From Calocera cornea HHB12733 (lineage: Eukaryota > Basidiomycota > Dacrymycetes > Dacrymycetales > Dacrymycetaceae), in the NCBI GenBank assembly GCA_001632435.1, contig KV424053.1, positions 23,618 to 87,617 on the forward strand: 64,000 bases of DNA, read 5' to 3'. Shown here in pieces: positions 21,441 to 32,689 of this stretch. The translations under genes were made by a program, and so were the position numbers. The notes beneath the pieces were generated by a model. The model searched no databases. It saw only the letters and a program-made list of their open reading frames with translations, and was not told where the DNA came from. Every line of letters starts with the position of its first letter. Position 1 is the first letter of the stretch.

Positions 21441-22175
21441 ATGTCCCGCCAACCCCTCTCCGAGCTCCCCCTAACGCTCTTCCTCCCCTCCCTCTTCCCG
21501 CCTTCCCCGTCGGCATCCTCCTCTTGGCCTACAACGCCCCACCCAGGAGCGTACAAGCCCAAGCTTCCGCCTACTCCTTCCCGCCACCCTACGCATTTGC
21601 ACCAGAAGGGGTTGAAGCGCGCGCATTCGGCCGAGGGGGACGGGAAGGAGGGGAAGGGGACGCCCGCGAAGAAGCGGCATTTGGAGGAGGAGGCGGTGGG
21701 GAGGAGGCTGTTTGAGGGGCTCACGCCCGTGAAGACGGGGGAGGGAGCGAGGACACCCACCCGGAAGAGCGAGAAGGGGAAGCTTGCACCCTCCCCCGAG
21801 ATCGTAGGCCGCAGCATGCCCCCTCCCCCAGCGTACGGCTCCCACTCGGCGCCCACGACCGCCAAGCCCAAACCGACAAACACCTCGCTCTCCCTGCCCT
21901 CCTCGACAGCCCACGCCCGCACGGCCCCCACCCCATCAGAGGAAGACAAAGAGAACCACCCGCCTCGCCCTCGCCGGCCGCTCCTTGGCGCTTCCAAGGC
22001 GCTCAGTAGCACGCCCAAGCGGAGCACTCCCGATGTCAAGGGGAAGGGGAGAGCGGCTGGTATGGGGCTTGGCAAGCTGGGGGTAGGGAAGCCCGCCACG
22101 CCGAGGGAGATTGGAAGGGAGATGTTGCTCCGGGAGGTTGAGGAGCCGGAGGAGGTCGATGAGGAGATGTTCTGA
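21441..22175 (+). CDS. Ser/Pro-rich basic protein with KEN box, possibly cell-cycle regulated
   Basis: Not recognised. 244 residues in one exon, starting MSRQPLSELPLTLFLPSLFP. The rest is largely disordered and basic. It has many minimal proline-directed phosphorylation sites (GTPAKK, LTPVKT, RTPTRK, STPKRS, ATPRE) and a KEN-type degron (SEEDKENHPPRP). A short acidic amphipathic end follows (EIGREMLLREVEEPEEVDEE). The combination suggests a CDK substrate degraded by APC/C. Fungal Whi5/Nrm1-type repressors look broadly similar, but I cannot confirm their binding motif. Start chosen at the first ATG with a good context (ACCAATGTCC). Confidence 0.6.
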   Translation: MSRQPLSELPLTLFLPSLFPPSPSASSSWPTTPHPGAYKPKLPPTPSRHPTHLHQKGLKRAHSAEGDGKEGKGTPAKKRHLEEEAVGRRLFEGLTPVKTGEGARTPTRKSEKGKLAPSPEIVGRSMPPPPAYGSHSAPTTAKPKPTNTSLSLPSSTAHARTAPTPSEEDKENHPPRPRRPLLGASKALSSTPKRSTPDVKGKGRAAGMGLGKLGVGKPATPREIGREMLLREVEEPEEVDEEMF

Positions 22176-23524
22176 GCCGTGAGGTCGGGCTGGGATTGGA
22201 TGTGCTGTGCTGTGTAGGACTAGGGATGAGGTGTATCCTACTACGATACGGTATGATTGAGTATTTGTTCACATTGTATGATCTTCCCGCGCTTTGTGCG
22301 CGCGCGAGTTACAGTAAGTATCCGGGGGGAACCCAGGCGTCTTCCCGGCCCGTGAATCCTGCCTAGTCCGTCTGTGAGGACAGGAAGACCGCACGCGTAC
22401 AGTAGCCGTCTCTTGGAGATCAGCTTCGGGACAACGCATCCATCTAACGCGAGCCCGGCCATTCTGACACAGGAGAGGGCGATGAGTCGCCCCCCCGCCA
22501 GAAGACAGCCGCCAGCTCTGGAGGATGTCCTGATGTTCTGCAGCACGCACAGAGAACGCGACAATGAATATGCGCACTTGACACGCGCCGAGCCGGACTC
22601 GCCTGCACATAACGCGTACGCGTAGGACGCGACAAAGTTGAACGCCTGCACGCGACACGCGCCAACTCACGCGCACGCGCGTACTAATAAACGTATGGCC
22701 ATCTCATCATCCTCACTATCAGCCCTCGCCATGACTGGTCAGCTGCAACACCAGGAGGACCCAGCGCAGGCAGCAAGCACAGGCGTTGGAAGAGCAGATA
22801 TGGAGCCTTGCGGAGGTCGCCCAAGCACCGCTTGTGCAAGCTATCCAAGGGCTGCCAGCAGGCCGTTCACGATCTCGGTCAGGGCATCGAACGTCTACGG
22901 AAGATGGAGGAGGAGAACAGCCCTATATTGCCGCGCTTATGGAAGGCAAGTATGGCCACTGCTGCCTGCGCCTTGCCTCGACAGCTTGTCTACTGTACCC
23001 TCAGCTGCACGAACTGCAGACCTAGTCACCGTCGAGCTGATGTACAGTACTGTGTCCTATGCGACGAGGCTATCTGCCAGCCTCTTGCCTCCTGTGCAAA
23101 TGTGAGACGGTCCCAGGAATACTTTATTGCTGTACCGCGAGGAAATGACTCGCCTTGCTCTCGCCTGCCCGCTGGGCGTGTGAGCACATCGGCCTACAAG
23201 GCACGTGTGGCCCACGATATCTGGCAATCCGTGCGAGCGGTTGGACAATTGACAATTGACCTACCGTAGCCTGCTTCTTGTCATTACTCAGTAGCCCGAT
23301 TCGCTCTTCGGCCGCCCTCCGAACAACCCTCGCAAGCTCCAACCCATGTACAGCATAGTGTATTGTCATTTCTACAAATCAGAACTCATTGTTCGCGCTC
23401 AAACACAGCACGTTCTCAGAAGCACTTCATTCCCAAAAATAGGAACATGAAACAAGGTCGATCCCCGCTTTGTGGAACTGAATACCCACCGCCTCTTGCA
23501 GATGGAGCTGGTGGCTTGCAGATG

Positions 23525-23548
23525 CAGCCAGCCAGCCAGCCAGCCAGC
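23525..23548. repeat. (CCAG)n microsatellite
   Basis: Six tandem CAGC/CCAG units in the long intergenic region. Confidence 0.85.
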
Positions 23549-24030
23549 TGTGGGTGCGGGGGGAAGGCGCTTACTCGCCTCCCGCCGAAGCTTCTTCCCT
23601 CCCGTGACAACTTACCACATCTATTAACAACAACAATAACAAAAACAACAACAACATTGATGCTGAAACGCCGCGGTTATTTAAGCTTTCGCAGCGGTAA
23701 AGAACCAAGCGATATGACCGCGCCCGACTGGAGCTCAGGCCGGAGAAAGCCGAAGCGGCCCCCTGGCCCGCCGAACGAGCAAGCGAGCGGGCGGCCGGGG
23801 CGTGCTTCCGGAAGCCTCGCCCACCAAGGGGGAGACCGGAGCCGCCTCCGCGGATCTGCATTCCCCCCACCTCCGACCCTCCAATTTTCCCATCCCACCA
23901 ATTCCCATGCGAAAAAAAGCGGGAGGGTTGTGGAAGGTATGGAAGCGCGCCCGAAGCCGGGGCGGGCCTGAATTCTGAATTCTGGGGCTGCGGGTTTGGG
24001 TTTCGATGGCACGTCAGAATTGGCGGGATG

Positions 24031-24058
24031 GGATTTTGGATTCTGGATTTTGGATTCT
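24031..24058. repeat. 14-bp tandem duplication GGATTTTGGATTCT
   Basis: Two exact adjacent copies; related GAATTCTG-type words occur just upstream near 23970. Confidence 0.85.
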
Positions 24059-25085
24059 AGATGGGGGTTCCCGCTTTCCTGATTGCGGATTTGATTGCGG
24101 ATTGATATTGTTGCTGTTCTTTTGGTCAGGTTGTGGCGGATATGCGGCGGGTGTGTGGGCATTCAGTGGCCACCGTGGTGCAATGGTCGGAGTGTCAACA
24201 TATCCCTTTTGCATGCCACGATCCCTGCCTGTGAATGCGTACAGCCAGCATGCTCCCATGTGTAAGCCTAACGCGCAGGTTCTTTACGGCATTCCAGCGC
24301 AGGCACATGAACGAGGGATTGTATCTCTCAGCAGACGATGTCCGATATCTCGCCGGTGATCGCCCAGGGCAGCCGCGGTGGTGACGGGCAACAGTCGCAG
24401 AGTCGTCCCATCGCAACTGAATACGCTGAGGTGTGCGCTTGGGCGGACGCAGAGGGGAGACGCCCGGTGCGTCCGGGCGCTCCTTGTGGACCCTTTGGAG
24501 GCGCGCTGCCTGATTGGTGCGCTGCGGGGTCGGGGGGCAGGCGGGTGTCGCAGACGCATGCCAGTCGGCGTTACCCCATGCGCAAACCTGGTCACTCGGT
24601 CACTCGAGCTTACAGAGGGGCGAGAACCTGCCACTCGTCGTCACCCACCACTGGGATGCTTGGGGCGTGTGCTTGGGCACCGCCGCCTTCTCTCTCCCCC
24701 CTTCCTCCCCCTCTGTCGCCCCTTCCCCCACCAACTGGCTTCTGGCTTCTGGCTTCTGGACTGGACACACACTGGGCACACCGCCGGCACTCGCATTCGA
24801 CGGGCGAGACATGCACGGCAGCCATTGAGTGGACGCACGCAACGCAACGCTGCAGCATACAGTACATACACTCCATCGCGTCTCCCTCCTTATTCGCGCA
24901 TTCCACGCTGCTTCTCCGCACCACACATTCACTCCTGCATCACACTTCTCTCCTTCTCTCATCTGGACTGAGGACAACCGACGTTCTCTGCATCACATAA
25001 CGACCACAACCACCGCATCCCCCCCCTTTCCCCACAACAGCCCGCATCGAACGACTCGCCACGATCACAAACAGCACCAACAATC

Positions 25086-27418
25086 ATGTCCAAGCCCCCT
25101 CCCCCTCCCCCACCGCCGCTCCTCCCTCTCTCTCCGCTCACCCCCCACACGAGCGAACCAATGCTTTCCACCCCCACCTCCGCCCGCTCCCCGCGAAGCA
25201 TCCACTTCCAGTTCACCCGCCCCCCGAACGGAGGCGGCGACGGGGAGGCCCTCGAGCTCAAGCCCCTCCCGCCGCAGGAACCCTTCCTTGAGGTAGGGGA
25301 CTATCCGTACCCCCAGCTGCCGCTGCAGAGGACGGTCAGTACTGTGGGGAGTGTGGACAAGGAGCTGGAGAGGCAGCTTGTGCGCAAGGTCAGTGGTCGC
25401 CTTTGGGGCTTTGGATGAAGAGGGACTGACGGCTCGACAGTTTGACAGGCTGATCCTGCCGATGCTCATGCTGGTGTACCTGCTAGGGTATCTGGATCGG
25501 TCGAACCTCGTATGTCTTTTCGAGCTGAGCGCATATAGCGAGGCTGACGACGTCATAGGGAAACGCTCGAATAATGGGCCTCCCACAGGATATTCTGGAC
25601 GGTGACCCCTCAGGCCTCAAGTACGCGCTCGTCAACACCTCTTTCTACTTGTATGCCCTGCCTATTCTCCCCACCACCCAACCGCTGACCCCAGCACCTT
25701 TCCTAGCGCATACATAATATTCCAGCTCCCCGCCACGGTGATGGGAAAGAAGTTCTCACAAAACTTCTGGCTCGGCGTCGCCGCCACTGGCTGGGGCTTC
25801 TGCTGCGCGATGCAGGCTCTGAGCTACAACTTTGCGAACATCTTCGTGGCAAGGTTCTTGGTGGGGCTGTTTGAGAGCATGTTTAGCCCGAATATCTCCC
25901 TGTGAGCTGCCTTGCCCCAAGTCCTGCGGAAACGAGGCTGACATGAGCGGCAGGTACTTCACCTACTTCTTCACCCGGCAGGAGATCGGCGCCCGCCTCG
26001 GCACCTGGTTCTCCTGCGCCTCCGTAGCCGGCGCGTTCGGCGGCCTGATCGCCTACGGCGTGCAGCACATCACGGGACGCATCCAAAACTGGCGCCTGCT
26101 CTTCATAATCGAGGGTTTCCCCGCGGTCATCGTCGGCCTCCTGTGCATCAAGATCCTTCCCGACCGGCCGGATACCGCCACCTGGCTGAACGAGGACGAG
26201 CGGCAGCTGGCCGTGATGCGCATGAGCCGGGGCGGCCTCAAGGAGAAGCCCAGGACGATCAACATGCGGCATGTGTGGATGGCCATCCGGGACTGGAAGA
26301 TCTACGTGTATGGGATCGTGTACTTCGGCGCGAACACGGCCGCGAGCGCGTTGGCCGCGTTCCTCCCGACGATCATCTCGGTGCGTTGTCCCCCCTCTCG
26401 GGCCGTGACACCGCTCTGACACAGCGTCGTAGGATCTTGGCTACCAAGGTGCCCAGGCGCAAATATTCAGTGCGTCTAACGCCCTGCTTGTTCTTCCGTC
26501 CCAGCTGACAGGAGGCAGCCGTCCCGCCATACGTCGTCGGCGCCGCCGTGCTCATCATAACAATGCCTGTCTCGGACCGGCTGCAGTCGCGCGGGATCCC
26601 GCTCACGCTTGCTGGGCTGCTGGGCGGCACGGGGTACTTGTGAGAACGCCCTGTCCACGTTTCGGAAGGGAGCGCTGACAATGGTGGCATCTGCAGGCTG
26701 CTTATTGTGCAGGAGAACCTACATGTAAAGTATCTCGCGACGTTCATGATCTGCGTAAGCCCCTCGCATCGCTCCTGCCGTTAATTCCTCTCTAAAGTGA
26801 CCCCCTTTCCGCAGGCATCAACATACACCTCCATCGGCCTCGCTATTAGCTGGTTTCCGTACAACATGGGATCGGTCCGTCTCGTCCCCGCTTGTCCTTC
26901 CGTTCCAGCAGCTGACATGAAGCAGGAGAGCAAGCGAGCCGCTGGTATCCCGCTGTTCCAGGCTATTGGCCAGTGCGGGAGCGTCCTGGGGAGCAATTTG
27001 TATCGTGAGTCCCTCCAGTGACGTGGCTGGGGCAAGTCTGATACAGCTGATTGCCTTTAGCGAACAGTGATGCCCCGCGATACTTGTGAGCCCATTCTAC
27101 CATCGTAGAGGTTGTGAACTGATAAAGCTCCCAGCCGCGGCTTCGGCGTCACATGCGCGCTGCTGTATATCATGGCGCTCTGTTCGCTTGTGATGACAGT
27201 GCGTGGCTCTTTCATTTACGTCTAAGCTTGTCTTTAAACCCGGTGCAGGCATACTACCGTTACGAGAATGCACGGAGAGATCAACTGCACGGCTTTGCAG
27301 ACCGCAACGCCCCCGTCGACACGAGTGAGATGGCTGACGACGTGAGTTGTTCTCGTGTTACCCGTGCTCTCCATGCTGACAGGCTTCCCAGGCGCCCGAC
27401 TTTCGCTATACCGTATGA
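25086..27418 (+). CDS. MFS transporter, anion:cation symporter family (Dal5/Tna1-like)
   Basis: Plasma-membrane proton symporter for small organic anions such as allantoate, nicotinate or vitamins; the substrate is not deducible. About ten exons. A long Pro-rich cytosolic N-terminus (from MSKPPPPPPPPLLPLSPLTP) precedes helix 1 (FDRLILPMLMLVYLLGYLDR, the family's LDRSN signature). Further helices are QLPATVMGKKFSQNFWLG, FVGLFESMFSPN-like (VARFLVGLFESMFSPNISLY), WRLLFIIEGFPAVIVGLLCI with the loop DRPDTATWL, and VYFGANTAASALAAFLPTII. The last exons give YYRYENARRDQLHGF and end ASQAPDFRYTV at 27418. The motifs R-x-E-x-G-x-R (RQEIGARLGTWF) and the terminal NxRRD support the ACS family. Confidence 0.9.
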
Positions 27419-27591
27419 CCACCGACCATCTTTTGGGGATCTAGCCATTTCTTCCTGGGTTCATCGTACATATGGGTTACCCATCTGTTTGCAACGCCTT
27501 GGGCATATACCCCTGTAGCATGACTGTACTGGCAGATTAATGTATCTTAATTGCATCCAGATCCGTTACAAAGGGAGAGATTGCTAAGAGT

Positions 27592-30500
27592 TCACGGCGC
27601 GGTGCCGAACATCTTTCGGACTTTGCTACACGTCACCGCCGAGCCCACGCCGACGGCGAGGATGAGCCCGAGGTCGATGACGAGCAGGGTGATGCCCGAG
27701 AGCATGAACCTGGGCGCAAAGACCTTCCATACCATGAGGTGCCGCCTGAACCAGGCGGCGCACGCGGCGGCGCTGAGGGTGACGAGCGAGTGGTAGAGCA
27801 TGAATCCGACTGCTGCTTTGAGTGTGTCGCTGAGGACGTAGACGCGCCCCTGCTGTGTGCTGAGGACGGGGGAGACCTGCCACATGGCGAGGAGGGGCAG
27901 TGCGAGTGCGGAGAGGAAGAGGGGGCCGACGCTGTTGAGCCCGACGAGGACGGGGGAGAAGGGGTACGTGACGACCTTGAACCCTATGAAGGCTGTTTTC
28001 CACTGGATGCTGCTGAGGACGGCTTGGTGGCCGGTGGCGAAGAAGAGGTGGTGGCCGAGCAGCGCTAGGAGGACGGGCTCGGCCAGTCTTGGCGCGGGGT
28101 ACGGGCGCGCGGGGGTGCCGGTGGCGGCGGAAGGGGCAGGGGCAGGGGCGAGCGGGTCGAGGGCGGCTCGGGCGGCGAGGTCGTCGAGCATCTCGACGTC
28201 GCGCACCGAGTCGGTCGTCTCGAGGTGGGCGAGGAGGGCGAGGGCGAAGAGGGCCAAGACGAGCTGGCCCGTGAGCTGGGTGGCGGCGAAGAGGAGGGCG
28301 TAGAAGACGAGGAGGAAGAGGAGGTAGAGCGCGCCGTACGCGTTTGTGTACCCCAGGACGATGAGCTGCCTGCGGGGCTGCTGCTGCTGCTGGGGCTGCT
28401 GGGGCTGCTGCTGCTGCTGGGGCTGCTGGGGCTGCTGGGGCTTGGTGGCCTCCAGAGACGGGTCGGGCTCGGGCTCCCGCATGTGCAGCTCGACGCAGGG
28501 CGGGGCGAGTGCCCACAGCGCATACCCGCCGATGAGGGTGGTGGAGAGGAGGATGCGTGCGAGGCTCATGCGTATGTTCTTCAGGGCCGGGATGCGGTCC
28601 TGGTTGAGGCCGGGCCAGGACTCGAGCTGCTCGAGGAGCCAGTAGGTGGTGCTTGCGAGGAGGGAGGCGCGGAGTGCGTACTGCAGGAAGAGGGGCGCGG
28701 GGCCGCGGTCGGACTTTGAGGTTGCGAGGAAGCGCTGTATGAGGCTTGGGAGGGCCCAGGCGGCGGGCAGGGCGAGGGCGAGGACGGGCGCGGGGGAGAC
28801 GGGGCGCGTTGCCGAGGAGTAGAAGGTCACGCTGCACGAGGCGTGCTGCTCCTCCCGGCAGACGGTGGAGAGGGCCATCGTGCGGACGCAGGCGGCCAGG
28901 AGGAGCGGGTAGCCCAGCAGCCGGTACTGCAGGTGCGTGGTGGGCGCTGCTGGCGCGCGCAGGAGGGTCGGCAGGAGGAGGGTGAGAAGGAGGTACGGCA
29001 CGACGTGGTCCTCCCAGAGGAGGAACGAGTTGCTCGTGAAGGACGCGGTGTGCAGGCCGATGACGGCGCAGGCGAGGAGGGCGTCGAACGACCATCGGAG
29101 CGGCTCCCTGGGGGAGAGGGAAGGGGGCAAGAACGAGCCGAGGAGGAGGAAGAGGGCGGAGCTGGAGGAAGCGCCGAAGAGGATCCACTCGGGCAGGCCG
29201 GCCTTGCCGACCGCGTCGGGCGCCTGCAACGTGCGCTTCGCCGCCCACCCCAGGGCGGCGCCCGCCGCCGCGCCGAGCGCCGCCCACCGCAGAGCGGCGC
29301 GGACGACGGCCTCCCACTGCGCGCGATAGCGGGCGAGGTCGGCGTACAGCCGCGCGAGGACGAGCACGGCCAGGAGGAGCACGGCGAGCCCGAGGGAGAT
29401 GAGGGCCACGTCGAACTGCGCCCAGAGCGCGCGGCAGGTCTCGAGCGCCCCGCGCACAAAGGCCGTGCCCATGGCTATCCGCGCCTGGTCCCCCGCGCCT
29501 GCGCCTGCGCCTGCACTGTCCGGGCGCGGGGGCTTCCCCACGCTCTTGGCGGTGACGTAGGCGCGCTCGAGCCGGTCCCAGGCGTCGTCCAGCTCGCCGC
29601 CGCTCGGGCTGGCCCTGTACGCCTGGAGGAAGCCCCAGACCTGGTGCACGTTGGCCCTGACGGCCGCTTCCAGCCCGCCCGGGCCGGGGCGCCAGAAGAG
29701 CTCCGGGATGACGGCGCCGAGGTTGTTGAAGGGGATGGGGAGGCCGAGGAGGAGGGAGAGCGAGGGGAGCAGGTCGATCTGCTGGACTGCGCGTGCTGGG
29801 GTGTCGGAGCCCGGGTAGAGGGTGTGCGGGGTGAGGGAGGGCGGGGGCGGGGTGGGGAGCTGGGAGAGGGCGGGCCCGGGGGAGTAGACAAAGGTGGTGG
29901 TGGACACTTCGAGCACCGAGTCGCCGCCGTGGTCGCCTTTTGGGTCCATCCCGTGGTCGCCGAGCAGGACGAGGAGGGTGTCGTCCTGCAGGAGCGGGAC
30001 GACGTCGCGCAGGAGGGTGTCCATCTGGTGGAGCTTTGCGCGCATGGCTGGGTGGTCTGGGCCGAGCCTGTGGCCGACGTGGTCGACGCCGAGGAAGTGG
30101 GCGATGAGGAACTGGAAGGGCTGGGCGTGTGCTGGGGCGCCTTGGGGCAGCTGGGCGTGGAGTAATGGGAGGAGGGTGCGGGTCACGCCGAGGTCGACCG
30201 AGTGGAGGTCCTCGACGTTGAAGCTGTCGTAGGGGCTTGTGAGGTTGTCGCTGAAGGCGTCCGGGTAGATGGACAGCCAGGTGTCGTCGCCCATGAAAGC
30301 GCGGTGTGGGAAGCGGTGCGGGTGGCGCTTGAGCTGGGAGAGGAGGGAGTCCTCTGAGATGGATGAGGCGTGGGCGGTGGCGAAGAAGTTTGATGACACG
30401 TCGATGAAGGTGGGGAGTGAGCCTGTTGTGATGGCCTTTAGGCGCTGGAGGGTGGATGTGGGCGGGTCGGCGTAGGTGTGGAAGAGGAATGCGCGGTCCG

Positions 30501-30792
30501 GGTGGGCTGCGGCGAGGTGTGCGGGGAGGGTGAGGACATTGTGGTGGTACGGCGAGTGGGGGCGGGGCGGGGCGGGGGCGAGGAAGTCCCAGCGGAGGGC
30601 GTCGATGATGAGGACGACGGCGCGGGCGTGGGTCGCGGGCAGCGTCGTGGCCGCCGTGGAGGGCGTGGTGTGCGGCAGGGCGAGGCGGGAGAGCAGGAAG
30701 CCGCGCGTGAACAGCGCGAGGCCGGACAGGTGCAGCGCAGTGAGGTAGACGAGGAGCAGCACCGCGAGCAGCGTGCCGGAGGGGGGCGCCAT
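27592..30792 (-). CDS. GPI13: GPI ethanolamine phosphate transferase 3 (GPI13/PIG-O)
   Basis: ER enzyme that adds phosphoethanolamine to the third mannose of the GPI anchor, the group later linked to protein. Single exon of 1066 residues. After a signal anchor (GTLLAVLLLVYLTALHLSGL) comes the alkaline-phosphatase-fold lumenal domain with metal-site motifs VVLIIDALRWDF near residue 56, IAHFLGVDHVGHRLGPDHP, and LLGDHGMDPKGDHGGDS near 280. From about residue 460 it is a long polytopic region. A Gln/Pro repeat (28378-28441) sits in a loop between membrane helices. The coding sequence is extremely GC-rich, with almost all third positions G or C. It shares a 279-bp promoter with ATG6. Confidence 0.95.
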   Translation of the reverse strand: MAPPSGTLLAVLLLVYLTALHLSGLALFTRGFLLSRLALPHTTPSTAATTLPATHARAVVLIIDALRWDFLAPAPPRPHSPYHHNVLTLPAHLAAAHPDRAFLFHTYADPPTSTLQRLKAITTGSLPTFIDVSSNFFATAHASSISEDSLLSQLKRHPHRFPHRAFMGDDTWLSIYPDAFSDNLTSPYDSFNVEDLHSVDLGVTRTLLPLLHAQLPQGAPAHAQPFQFLIAHFLGVDHVGHRLGPDHPAMRAKLHQMDTLLRDVVPLLQDDTLLVLLGDHGMDPKGDHGGDSVLEVSTTTFVYSPGPALSQLPTPPPPSLTPHTLYPGSDTPARAVQQIDLLPSLSLLLGLPIPFNNLGAVIPELFWRPGPGGLEAAVRANVHQVWGFLQAYRASPSGGELDDAWDRLERAYVTAKSVGKPPRPDSAGAGAGAGDQARIAMGTAFVRGALETCRALWAQFDVALISLGLAVLLLAVLVLARLYADLARYRAQWEAVVRAALRWAALGAAAGAALGWAAKRTLQAPDAVGKAGLPEWILFGASSSSALFLLLGSFLPPSLSPREPLRWSFDALLACAVIGLHTASFTSNSFLLWEDHVVPYLLLTLLLPTLLRAPAAPTTHLQYRLLGYPLLLAACVRTMALSTVCREEQHASCSVTFYSSATRPVSPAPVLALALPAAWALPSLIQRFLATSKSDRGPAPLFLQYALRASLLASTTYWLLEQLESWPGLNQDRIPALKNIRMSLARILLSTTLIGGYALWALAPPCVELHMREPEPDPSLEATKPQQPQQPQQQQQPQQPQQQQQPRRQLIVLGYTNAYGALYLLFLLVFYALLFAATQLTGQLVLALFALALLAHLETTDSVRDVEMLDDLAARAALDPLAPAPAPSAATGTPARPYPAPRLAEPVLLALLGHHLFFATGHQAVLSSIQWKTAFIGFKVVTYPFSPVLVGLNSVGPLFLSALALPLLAMWQVSPVLSTQQGRVYVLSDTLKAAVGFMLYHSLVTLSAAACAAWFRRHLMVWKVFAPRFMLSGITLLVIDLGLILAVGVGSAVTCSKVRKMFGTAP
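28378..28441. repeat. CTG/CCC-rich trinucleotide tract encoding Gln/Pro repeats
   Basis: Repeated CTGCTGCTGCTGGGGCTGCTGG units on the plus strand encode QQPQQPQQQQQ in GPI13 on the minus strand; probably length-variable between strains. Confidence 0.8.
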
Positions 30793-31071
30793 GGCGGGGT
30801 TGCGGTCGTGGGCGGGAGAGGGCTATGACGCGGGCATGCGCATCACACTACGCAATGGGTGACTTGGGGAACGTGCAAAGTGGGGGACAAGAGAGAAGCA
30901 GCCGAGGGTGGGCACGTTGCCTTCCGGGCTGGGCGTGACGCGCATGGGTGGCGCAGTCAGGTAGGGGATCGCCTCGACCTCCTATGTCGATATCATCAGG
31001 CGTGTGGTCAGCCCTCGCTACCCACTTTGTCCGTCCTCCCATTACTGACGCAAGAGCGCGCGCGGCCCAGC
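30793..31071. promoter_or_regulatory. Divergent promoter of GPI13 and ATG6
   Basis: 279 bp separate the two start codons, so the genes must share or overlap control sequences. No specific site was identified. Confidence 0.5.
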
Positions 31072-32689
31072 ATGGCAGCCGAGCCGTTCTCCTACACCTG
31101 TCAGCAATGCAAGCAGGTACGTGCCCGCTCTGCATGCCACACATGTCTCACCCTCCCCCCTCCCCTCGCCCCAGCCATTCCAGCTCGATCCCTCCCTCCA
31201 GGACCTCTCCCCATCAGCATACGACATCATCGCCGGCTCCCTGCCCCCGCCCCCGACGCCCGCCTCGCCGCGCACACCACGTGCCCCACGCACGATGCCC
31301 CCGATGGCCCATGCCGCCCGACTGCCGGCAGCCCACGATTCGCCGGCCGGGATCAACCCCGCGGAGAGCTTCGTCCTCCTGCAGGAGAGCGTCCTGCAGC
31401 CGCCTCGGGCGCCTCGGCCCGCCCCCGGCCAGAAGCTCGCCATATCCCCTCCCTCCCCGGACCCGCCCGCCCCGGACGCGGGCCACGCGCCGCCCGCCCC
31501 GCGCGCCCACAACCTGCGCCACCTGCACCGGCTGTACGACCTCCTCTCCTCGCGCACGCCGAGCGCGCACCCGCTCTGCGCCGAGTGCACCCACGCGCTC
31601 ATGGACGGGCTCAACAAGCAGCTCGAGGAGGCCCGCCGCGAGCGGGACGGCTACATCGTCTTTGAGAAGGAGGCGAAGCGGGAGCTTGTCGCCGGCAAGG
31701 GCGCCGTCGCGCAGGAGCTCGCGCTGCTGGACACCCTGCGGGCGGACGAGCGGGCCGCGGTGGGCGAGCTGCGCGCCGCGGAGGGCGAGCTGGCCAGGCT
31801 GGAAAGCGACTGGGCCGCGCTGGAGGAGGAGGAGCGCGCGCTCGCGGCGGACGAAGCGGAGTTCTGGGCGCAGCACGCCAGCACGCAGATCGCCGCGTCC
31901 AGCCTGCGCACCGCGCTGTCCTCCCTGCGCGGGGCGATGCGGACGTCTGAGCGCGAGCTGGACGCGCTGGAGCGGACAAACGTGTACGACGACGCGTTCT
32001 GCCTCGGCAGCGACGGCGTGTTCGGCACTGTCAACGGCCTCCGCCTCGGCCGCGCCGGCACCGTCGTCGTCGAGTGGGCCGAGATCAACGCCGCCTGGGG
32101 GCAGACGGTGCTCCTGCTCCACACCCTCGCCCGCAAGCTCGACTACACCTTCGACGGCTGGGTCCTCCACCCGCAAGGCTCCTTCTCCCGCATCTCCCGC
32201 ACCCTCCCGGGAGCAGCCGGCAAGGAGGAGAGCTACGAGCTCTACGCCAGCACCGACATCGTCGTCACCCGCCTGCTCCACAACAGGAGGTTCGACTTTG
32301 CCATGGTCGCCTTCCTGGACTGCCTCAGGCAGCTTGTGGACCTCGCCAAGCGGTTGGATCCGGCCTTGGACTTTGTTTATCCGTGCGTGCGAGCTTCCTC
32401 TTCCTCTTCCTCTTCCGTTTCCTTCCCGCTTCCTTCCCCTTCGTCGTCAACTCTCCCCCCCCCCCCCCACTTCCTTCTCACATCCTCTCCACCCAACCCA
32501 CTCCTTCAAGTGCCGCCGTACTGACCTTCTTTCAATTCCCCAATCCGGCCCAGGATAAACAAAGACCGGATCGGCGACGCCTCCGTCAAGCTCCAGTTCT
32601 CGCAGGAGGAGGCCTGGACAAAGGCCATGCGCTACATCCTCGTCGTCCTCAAGCGCCTCCTCAGGTGGGTCGTCAATATGGACAACTAG
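31072..32689 (+). CDS. ATG6: Beclin 1 / Atg6 autophagy protein
   Basis: Subunit of the class III PI3-kinase (Vps34) complexes in autophagy and vacuolar sorting. Exon 1 gives MAAEPFSYTCQQCKQ, and a short intron leads to PFQLDPSLQDLSPSAYDII. This is the conserved fungal Atg6 start, with its CxxC. A disordered Pro-rich part follows, then a coiled coil (31600-31970, CTHALMDGLNKQLEEARRER onward). The BARA domain has NVYDDAFCLGSDGVFGTVNG, EWAEINAAWGQTVLLLHTLA and LDYTFDGWVLHPQGSFSRI. An intron at about 32384-32552 includes a run of 14 C. The last exon gives DASVKLQFSQEEAWTKAMRY and ends at 32689. If the GTGGGT at 32654 is a donor, the true end lies further on. Confidence 0.93.
32455..32468. repeat. 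C14 homopolymer in an ATG6 intron
   Basis: Fourteen C in a row inside a CT-rich intron; a place where sequencing length errors are likely, but splicing removes it. Confidence 0.7.

Larger units (their letters stand above)
22176..25085. other. Long intergenic region without a supported gene
   Basis: About 2.9 kb. It holds low-complexity blocks: alternating CG/AC-rich sequence at 22640-22690, a (CCAG)n tract at 23525-23548, an A/C-rich stretch at 23620-23660, a 14-bp tandem duplication at 24031-24058 and a CT-rich leader before 25086. Between 22740 and 23110 different frames give helical and Cys-rich peptides (RRQQAQALEEQIWSLAEVAQ, then AVHDLGQGIERLRKMEEENS in another frame). This could be a decayed gene with a frame change. 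I do not call it. Confidence 0.5.

Noticed and set aside
24338..25000. Frame of 220 codons before the MFS gene
   Set aside because: Low-complexity, CT-rich leader sequence read in frame; overlapping frames on both strands are equally open.
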